Assembly: GCA_002774415.1 (NCBI GenBank)
Contig: PEYL01000027.1
Coordinates: 1-5,670 of the forward strand
Origin: Candidatus Portnoybacteria bacterium CG08_land_8_20_14_0_20_40_83
GTDB lineage: Bacteria > Patescibacteriota > Minisyncoccia > Portnoybacterales > GWB1-42-6
Direction: 5' to 3'
DNA length: 5,670 nucleotides
Shown here piece after piece: positions 1 to 3,033 of this stretch. Position numbers and translations under genes: made by a program. The notes under the pieces were generated by a model that saw only the letters and a program-made list of their open reading frames with translations, had not been told where the DNA came from and made no database searches. The number at the start of each line of letters is the position of its first letter. Within the stretch, counting starts at the first letter, position 1.

Positions 1-1
1 C

Positions 2-118
2 AGAAACTTAATTTTGAGAATTCCATTAATTTGTGACATCGAGATGTATGAGTATGCGGAAGCCGCGCCGCCCGACACAACGCCACCGAATCCACCAACA
101 GGAGTTACGGTTAGTTAG
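2..118 (+). CDS. C-terminal end of an unidentified protein with a PPDTTPP tail (5' truncated by window)
   Basis: The frame is open from the window edge to TAG at 116-118 and encodes 38 residues. The end reads APPDTTPPNPPTGVTVS, a typical linker before fibronectin-III-like domains in secreted bacterial proteins, but here the protein stops right after it. Upstream residues include ICDIEMYEY, which vaguely resembles the last strand of discoidin (F5/8 type C) domains; that is only a guess. The best evidence that this is coding is a second copy at 1025-1078: the peptide is conserved while the codons differ mostly at third positions. The protein may be extracellular, but no start or signal peptide is visible. 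An overlapping GTG-started frame (33-227) has no recognisable features. Confidence 0.5.
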   Translation, partial: RNLILRIPLICDIEMYEYAEAAPPDTTPPNPPTGVTVS

Positions 119-245
119 TTTAAAGTTCAAGGTCTTAGCGGCCAGTTTAGACAATAGTCATGGTCTTTGGGTGTACCAATACCTGCGACCAACGACCAAA
201 CCGGCTGCTCTGACTAATGACTTTTGACTAGATCTTAGCATTGTT
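119..245. other. Short intergenic stretch left of the transposase element
   Basis: No gene, terminator or convincing promoter is visible here. A 10-mer, AAAGTTCAAG (122-131), also occurs at 1121-1130, roughly the same distance downstream of the other copy of the proline-rich tail. This weakly suggests that the similarity of the two loci extends past the stop codons. Confidence 0.4.
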
Positions 246-263
246 TAGGTCTGACCTGAACAG
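246..263 (+). repeat. Left-end palindrome of the RAYT element
   Basis: The sequence is TAGGTCTGACCTGAACAG, with an odd-length palindromic core AGGTC-T-GACCT. The central base is T here but A in the internal and right copies, so this copy is inverted relative to them. It ends 12 nt before the transposase ATG, so it could also affect transcription or translation of the gene. Confidence 0.75.
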
Positions 264-275
264 CCAGACAAATTT

Positions 276-1001
276 ATGAGAAAAGAACCATTTTCAGTTG
301 GATCATTCGTTCATGTCTATAACCGCGGAAATCGGGAAGAGTTGATTGTTCGCAATGCCAAAGATAAGTGGCGGTTTTTGCAGATGCTTTTCTATTTCAA
401 TAACCGTTTCTCCCCGTCGAACATTTTCCGTGAGCTCGAAAAGCTGTTTAGGTCAGACCTAAACATACAGGCCAGGCAGTTTGTCTGGCCGGAATCTTGG
501 CCGACTCGCAAGCCAATAGTTAAAATTTTGACATTTTTTCTTGCCGATAATCATTTTCACCTTTTATTAAAAGAAATTCAAGAAGGCGGTATAACAATGT
601 TTATGCGAAAACTTGGCGATGGCATAACTTGTTATTCCAATAAGAAATATCAGCAAAAAGGCCGCTTATTCCAGGGCGCCTACAAAGCAAGATTGGTTGA
701 TAGTGATACTTATCTGCGATATTTGAGCGCTTATATCCAGGTAAAAAATCCTTTTGAATTATATGATGGGGGATTGAAAAAAGCAGTAGAGGAATTTGAT
801 GAGGCATTTGATTCTGTTATTCAAAATCCATTTTGCAGTTTAGGTGATTACGCCGGCGACAGAAAATCGCCAATCATTGATAAAGATCTTTTGGGTGAAA
901 TATTTCCGAATAAAAATGATTATAAAAAATTCGCCAGAGAATGTATTTTGGGAATGAATCTGGAAGAAAAATTAGGCGATGCGATAAAAGACGTTGAATA
1001 A
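276..1001 (+). CDS. REP-associated / IS200-like Y1 (HUH) transposase
   Basis: This 241-residue protein is a single-strand-specific HUH transposase of the Y1 (TnpA/RAYT) superfamily, which nicks and joins DNA at hairpin structures through a phosphotyrosine intermediate. The N-terminal strand has VHVYNRGNRE (residues 12-21). The metal-binding HUH motif is H93-F94-H95 in ADNHFHLLLKEI. GRLFQGAYKARL (129-140) is the usual family motif. Y153 in AYIQVKNP fits the catalytic tyrosine position. All key residues are present, so the enzyme may be active. The C-terminal extension (about 160-241), including FCSLGDYAG, is commonly seen in this subfamily. No Shine-Dalgarno sequence precedes the ATG. Residues 57-63 (LFRSDLN) are encoded by a copy of the element's end palindrome. 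There is no accompanying TnpB gene. Family assignment is firm; current mobility is inferred. Confidence 0.9.
   Translation: MRKEPFSVGSFVHVYNRGNREELIVRNAKDKWRFLQMLFYFNNRFSPSNIFRELEKLFRSDLNIQARQFVWPESWPTRKPIVKILTFFLADNHFHLLLKEIQEGGITMFMRKLGDGITCYSNKKYQQKGRLFQGAYKARLVDSDTYLRYLSAYIQVKNPFELYDGGLKKAVEEFDEAFDSVIQNPFCSLGDYAGDRKSPIIDKDLLGEIFPNKNDYKKFARECILGMNLEEKLGDAIKDVE
444..465 (+). repeat. Internal copy of the end palindrome, inside the transposase ORF
   Basis: Positions 445-465 form a perfect 10+1+10 palindrome (TGTTTAGGTC, A, GACCTAAACA). Positions 444-461 match the right-end copy at 1006-1023 in 18 of 18 bases and in the same orientation. It is read in frame as LFRSDLN (residues 57-63) between the N-terminal part and the HUH motif. 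It is the most symmetrical of the three copies. Confidence 0.85.
470..490 (+). repeat. Hairpin adjoining the internal palindrome
   Basis: GGCCAGGCA (470-478) pairs with TGTCTGGCC (482-490) through 9 pairs, including one G-U wobble, around a GTT loop. The 3' arm TGTCTGGC (482-489) is the exact reverse complement of GCCAGACA (264-271), which lies next to the left-end palindrome. Sequence next to the left end is therefore mirrored here. It encodes part of QARQFVWPE in the transposase. Confidence 0.6.
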
Positions 1002-1005
1002 TTGC

Positions 1006-1023
1006 CTGTTTAGGTCAGACCTA
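1006..1023 (-). repeat. Right-end palindrome of the RAYT element
   Basis: CTGTTTAGGTCAGACCTA begins 4 nt after the transposase stop. It is the inverse of the left end (17 of 18 positions) and identical to the internal copy at 444-461. Its last bases with the following G form an in-frame TAG directly in front of the truncated proline-rich tail. Confidence 0.75.
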
Positions 1024-1024
1024 G

Positions 1025-1078
1025 CCGCCGCCGGATACAACGCCTCCTTCGTCACCAACGGGCGTAACTGTAAATTAG
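1025..1078 (+). pseudogene. Orphan 3' end of a gene with a PPPDTTPP tail
   Basis: The frame reads PPPDTTPPSSPTGVTVN followed by TAG, closely matching the end of the 2-118 frame. Over about 17 aligned codons, nine differ only synonymously at the third base (P, D, P, P, T, G, V, T and V) and three change the residue. That is the signature of two separately evolving coding sequences rather than a recent duplication. Nothing homologous is left upstream: an in-frame TAG at 1022-1024 lies on the element boundary. The rest of the gene was probably lost when the transposase element arrived or by a later deletion. Confidence 0.6.
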
Positions 1079-1130
1079 ATTTTGGTAGTTCGCGGTTGCA
1101 GAGTTTTTAGGCGAAATAATAAAGTTCAAG

Positions 1131-1165
1131 CTACAGAGGGCAAGCCCGCCCTTAGTAATTTGTAG
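1131..1165 (+). repeat. Imperfect hairpin in the 1079-1291 intergenic stretch
   Basis: CTACA (1131-1135) pairs with TGTAG (1161-1165), and AGGGC (1137-1141) with GCCCT (1148-1152). There is no T-run after it, so it is not a typical intrinsic terminator. A GC-rich patch follows at about 1186-1200. The remainder of 1079-1291 shows no gene. Confidence 0.35.
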
Positions 1166-1269
1166 TTTTAACGGAGGATACCAGCCCCGCCCAGCGGAGT
1201 GATGGTGAACTAAACTTATATTTTGAAATAAGCGAAAAATCAACAGTTTATAAACTGCTTTTGAGAGTA

Positions 1270-1305
1270 TTATAAGACTCATAAGACCTATATGACCTAT
1301 CCAAA
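1270..1305 (+). repeat. 9-nt-period repeat spanning the start of the four-helix-bundle gene
   Basis: Consecutive 9-nt units TTATAAGAC, TCATAAGAC, CTATATGAC and CTATCCAAA run across the ATG at 1292. The in-frame translation upstream of the ATG reads YYKTHKTYMTY, the same Lys/Arg-Thr-Tyr triplet pattern as the repeats inside the gene. The 13-mer ATAAGACCTATAT (1281-1293) recurs exactly at 1674-1686. Confidence 0.6.
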
Positions 1306-1978
1306 ATTTATTCCGCCGCACGGCGGTTACCGGAAATTAAAATCATTTCAAACCGCAGAAATAATTTTTGATTTAACAAAAGAATTTTGCGACCGTTATC
1401 TGGCGGGGGATAAATCCAGTAGGTCCTATAGGACATATGATCAGATGTTTCAAGCGGCAAGAAGCGGCAAGCAAAATATTGCAGAAGGCTGTCAGGTTTC
1501 CGGAACTTCAAAAAATTCTGAATTGAAATTAATCAGTGTGGCGCGCGCAAGCCTAGAAGAACTGCTGCAGGATTATGAAGATTTTTTGCGCCAGCGCTCT
1601 TTGCGCCTTTGGGGCAAGGAAGAGCCAAAAGCGCAGGAAATTCGCGCTTTGGGCTATATGTCCAATAGGACTTATAAGACCTATATATCCTATATGGCTT
1701 TGCCAGAAATAGCGGCAAATTGTTTAATTTGTTTAATTCATCAGGCCAATTATCTTTTAGACCAGCAATTGAAATCGCTGGAAAACAATTTTAAAAAAGA
1801 AGATTTTATCCCCCCTTTTCAGAAGTGGGCCGGGATAGAAAAAACAAATGAGCATTCAAAAGAAAATGATTATTACGATAAATTGCTGGGCAAAGAAGGA
1901 TTTATTATGACTTCGCATGGCTTGATGAAAATAGAAGAAGCTGAAAAATTAGGGTTAGAAGAGATAGATATACCATAA
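1292..1978 (+). CDS. Four-helix-bundle protein (S23 / 23S rRNA intervening-sequence-protein family) with suffix-type N-terminus
   Basis: This 228-residue protein carries PKFIPPHGGYRKLKSFQTAEIIFDLTKEFCDRY at its N-terminus, then the family core QAARSGKQNIAEGCQVSGTSKNSELKLISVARASLEELLQDYEDFLR (about 54-100) and the last helix ANCLICLIHQANYLLDQQLKSLE (about 142-164). The S23/IVS family forms small pentameric four-helix bundles; some members are encoded in rRNA intervening sequences, but most free-standing ones have no known function. There is no rRNA here. Tyr-rich stretches SSRSYRTYD (42-50) and SNRTYKTYISYM (124-135) interrupt helix boundaries and come from short DNA repeats. The C-terminus (about 171-228, acidic, ending EEIDIP) was not recognised. 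ATG 1292 is the only ATG after the in-frame stop at 1262-1264, and no Shine-Dalgarno sequence precedes it. Confidence 0.8.
   Translation: MTYPKFIPPHGGYRKLKSFQTAEIIFDLTKEFCDRYLAGDKSSRSYRTYDQMFQAARSGKQNIAEGCQVSGTSKNSELKLISVARASLEELLQDYEDFLRQRSLRLWGKEEPKAQEIRALGYMSNRTYKTYISYMALPEIAANCLICLIHQANYLLDQQLKSLENNFKKEDFIPPFQKWAGIEKTNEHSKENDYYDKLLGKEGFIMTSHGLMKIEEAEKLGLEEIDIP
1420..1437 (+). repeat. In-frame palindromic repeat in the four-helix-bundle gene (site 1)
   Basis: TAGGTCCTATAGGACATA contains a perfect 12-bp palindrome GTCCTATAGGAC (1423-1434). It encodes RSYRTY just before the conserved helix that starts DQMFQAARSGKQ. It belongs to the same TAT/GAC-rich family as the repeats at 1270-1305 and 1662-1689. 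Confidence 0.55.
1662..1689 (+). repeat. In-frame 9-nt-period repeat in the four-helix-bundle gene (site 2)
   Basis: The units CTTATAAGA, CCTATATAT and CCTATATGG follow a partial unit AATAGGA, and encode NRTYKTYISYM between two predicted helices. The opposite strand also reads as Tyr/Arg/Ser-rich triplets, as expected for near-palindromic 9-nt units. It shares an exact 13-mer with the start-site repeat. Confidence 0.6.
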
Positions 1979-2040
1979 GGGGATAAATAGTAAAATAGTA
2001 ATGATGTTTTGGGTTCTACGGGGCAATGATTTAGCAAAGT

Positions 2041-2060
2041 TTTATTAATCTTTATTAATG
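2041..2060 (+). repeat. Short tandem repeat TTTATTAAT x2
   Basis: TTTATTAAT at 2041-2049 is repeated at 2051-2059, giving a 10-nt period in very AT-rich DNA. It is probably of low significance. Confidence 0.5.
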
Positions 2061-2238
2061 TTTAAACTATGTTTATGAGGGAACCAATAATTAAAAGGAC
2101 CGGATTGGCAAGGAGGTTCAGTTTTCAGACTTCGTTGGGTTTTTGGGGTATAAGAAGGCCGGAAGAGAGAAAAAATGCGGCCGAAATCCGTCTCCGGCCA
2201 AAGTCAGCCCAGCTTAGCCCCGCTGAGCGGGACGCAGG

Positions 2239-2280
2239 GCAGCCGGTGACAAAAAGCTTTGAGCTTTGTCCTTCGGCTGC
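2239..2280 (+). repeat. Large imperfect hairpin
   Basis: The outer stem is GCAGCCG (2239-2245) with CGGCTGC (2274-2280). The inner stem is GACAAA[AA]GCT with AGCTTTGTC (2248-2258 with 2262-2270), with a 2-nt bulge and a TTG loop. The arms are separated by GT on the left and CTT on the right. There is no T-run, so an intrinsic terminator is unlikely; it could be a REP-like element or a structured RNA segment. Confidence 0.55.
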
Positions 2281-2316
2281 GCTAGAGTCGAAGAATTGAT
2301 TTGGAATAATTTGCCT

Positions 2317-2430
2317 GCCCGCCGATTGCCAAAGCGAGCAAGTGGTTTAAAAAATTATGTCTGTATTTGACCAGTATCATCAAGCAGTATCATCAATATC
2401 CCATAGTTCTTCCAATCGGCTTTGGCGGGC
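2317..2430 (+). repeat. Inverted repeat pair with rearranged modules
   Basis: The left arm (2317-2335) contains GCCCGCC, GCCGATTG and GCCAAAGC, overlapping in that order. The right arm (2413-2430) contains the reverse complements CAATCGGC, GCTTTGGC and GGCGGGC. All three words have an inverted partner, but their order is permuted, so no single continuous stem forms. Confidence 0.5.
2372..2396 (+). repeat. 12-bp direct repeat CAGTATCATCAA x2
   Basis: CAGTATCATCAA at 2372-2383 and 2385-2396 is separated by one G. The repeat lies between the two arms of the permuted inverted repeat. It could be a protein-binding direct repeat or a replication-slippage product. Confidence 0.6.
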
Positions 2431-2481
2431 GGGGATTTTGAAATTTGAATTTAAATCAGCTCACATTTTACATTTTTGCAG

Positions 2482-2509
2482 TTGACAACTAATTTCTGCG
2501 TGATATCTT
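2482..2509 (+). promoter_or_regulatory. Possible sigma-70-type promoter
   Basis: A perfect -35 hexamer TTGACA (2482-2487) is followed after 16 nt by TATCTT (2504-2509), a fair -10. A transcript starting here would cross the whole inner inverted repeat (2573-2658) before the nuclease gene. This is judged by eye against the general consensus only. Confidence 0.3.
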
Positions 2510-2572
2510 TAAATAATGACTAAATTTTAAAATTATAATTTGATTAATCCCGTACCTTTTTAGAACTTTATC

Positions 2573-2658
2573 CAGCACCTTTCGTTGTATTGTTATTAAG
2601 TTAAGAGATTTTATCTAATTATGCACAATCGTATGGTAATATCCAACGAAAGGTGCTG
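2573..2658 (+). promoter_or_regulatory. Perfect 15-bp inverted repeat covering the nuclease ribosome binding site
   Basis: CAGCACCTTTCGTTG (2573-2587) and CAACGAAAGGTGCTG (2644-2658) are exact reverse complements with 56 nt between them. The right arm contains AAAGGTG (2649-2655), a reasonable Shine-Dalgarno placed 9 nt before ATG 2665. In a transcript that begins upstream of 2573 the stem would hide the ribosome binding site. A transcript starting inside the loop, for example from an extended -10-like TGGTAATAT (2634-2642), would lack the left arm. The repeat is seen; the switch is inferred. Confidence 0.5.
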
Positions 2659-2664
2659 AACTTT

Positions 2665-2922
2665 ATGTATTTTGTCTATATTTTAAAAAGTCAAAATCAT
2701 AAAGCGTTCTATATTGGCTATACATATAATATTGGCAAGCGAATAAAAGAACATAATGCCAGTTTATCTCCGGCAACAAAAAGATATATTCCTTGGCAAT
2801 CAGTTTATTTAGAAGGCTACGCCAATAAAGAAGAAGCGAGAGACAGAGAAGAAAAAATAAAACAGTTTGGAAAAGTTTATAGTCAGCTTAGAAGGCGAAT
2901 AAGGCGTAGCCTTCAGTCTTGA
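2665..2922 (+). CDS. Small stand-alone GIY-YIG nuclease-domain protein
   Basis: The 85-residue protein is essentially just a GIY-YIG domain. It begins MYFVYILKSQ (the GIY strand, as VYI at 4-6), followed by FYIGYT (YIG at 16-18), R26 and H30 in GKRIKEHN, and the usual catalytic glutamate region EARDREEKIKQ (57-67, probably E62). The basic tail QLRRRIRRSLQS may bind DNA. UvrC-like stand-alone GIY-YIG proteins of 80-100 residues are common in bacteria and abundant in small-genome candidate phyla; their roles are mostly unknown. An in-frame GTG at 2653 would add MLNF, but ATG 2665 is preferred because the family starts at M-x-x-VYIL and AAAGGTG sits 9 nt upstream. The gene lies within nested inverted repeats. 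Confidence 0.85.
   Translation: MYFVYILKSQNHKAFYIGYTYNIGKRIKEHNASLSPATKRYIPWQSVYLEGYANKEEARDREEKIKQFGKVYSQLRRRIRRSLQS
2812..2914 (+). repeat. 12-bp inverted repeat inside the nuclease coding sequence
   Basis: GAAGGCTACGCC (2812-2823) and GGCGTAGCCTTC (2903-2914) are perfect reverse complements 79 nt apart, read as EGYA and RRSLQ respectively. A shorter hairpin, GAAGGC (2891-2896) with GCCTTC (2909-2914), competes for the right arm. A related word, GGCGAAGCC, follows at 2985-2993. Confidence 0.6.
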
Positions 2923-3033
2923 AAAGGTGCGGGATAAAAACATATTATCTTTTGACCAGATATTTGCGCGTCTCGCGGATTTCTGGCGAAGCCAAGCTTA
3001 GCCATAAATACAGCGCAGTCGCGAAAAAAAAAC

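Larger units (their letters stand above)
246..1023 (+). mobile_element. RAYT/IS200-like element: Y1 transposase gene between inverted palindromes
   Basis: The 778-bp unit is bounded by TAGGTCTGACCTGAACAG at 246-263 and by its reverse complement with one mismatch at 1006-1023. Each end is itself a near-perfect palindrome of the AGGTCWGACCT type. Inverted REP-like palindromes flanking a Y1 transposase gene are the expected arrangement for REP-associated tyrosine transposases. The right boundary coincides with the point where homology to the proline-rich tail begins (1025). The left boundary falls in non-coding sequence. No target-site duplication is evident, which is normal for HUH transposases. 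The boundaries are inferred from the repeats. Confidence 0.65.
1979..2546. other. Long intergenic region rich in inverted repeats; no convincing gene
   Basis: The longest + frame (2069-2299, 76 residues) has a composition driven by GC-rich inverted repeats and matches no family I recognise. A 42-codon frame at 2357-2485 is likewise unconvincing. GC-rich palindromic patches stand out from an AT-rich background: GGCCGGA/TCCGGCC (2157-2163 with 2193-2199), CCCGCT/AGCGGG (2219-2224 with 2226-2231), a large hairpin at 2239-2280 and a rearranged inverted pair at 2317-2430. This looks like a sink for REP-like elements or decayed sequence. Confidence 0.5.
2547..2935 (+). mobile_element. Candidate cassette: GIY-YIG gene inside an outer inverted repeat
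   Basis: ATCCCGTACCTTTT (2547-2560) and AAAAGGTGCGGGAT (2922-2935) are inverted repeats matching in 13 of 14 positions. The right arm begins on the last base of the nuclease stop codon. The 389-bp unit encloses the nuclease gene and its inner 15-bp inverted repeat. GIY-YIG proteins are often carried by mobile DNA, so a small mobilisable cassette is plausible, but no target duplication or empty site can be seen. Alternatively the repeats may be RNA-structure or terminator-derived elements. Confidence 0.35.

Noticed and set aside
33..227. 64-residue + frame starting with GTG
   Set aside because: It overlaps the better-supported 2-118 frame in another phase, has no family features, and only the 2-118 frame is conserved at the second copy of the tail.
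1270..1305. CRISPR-like short array
   Set aside because: The units are 9 nt with no spacers and are read in frame with the gene; no cas gene is present.
1292..1978. Accessory (Avd-like) protein of a diversity-generating retroelement, suggested by the four-helix-bundle fold
   Set aside because: No reverse transcriptase, template or variable repeat is present in the window. The PPHGGY N-terminus fits the free-standing S23-like family better.
2069..2299. 76-residue + frame in the intergenic region
   Set aside because: Its sequence is dominated by GC-rich inverted repeats, there is no ribosome binding site or recognisable motif, and it ends just past a hairpin.
2357..2485. 42-residue + frame starting MSVFDQYHQ
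   Set aside because: It is short, contains the direct repeat and one arm of an inverted repeat, has no Shine-Dalgarno sequence and no recognised family.
2920..2935. TGA read as glycine at the end of the nuclease gene (extension to SGKGAG)
   Set aside because: Some candidate-phyla lineages recode UGA, but the 846-codon gene and the other genes contain no in-frame TGA, so the standard code is the simpler reading.
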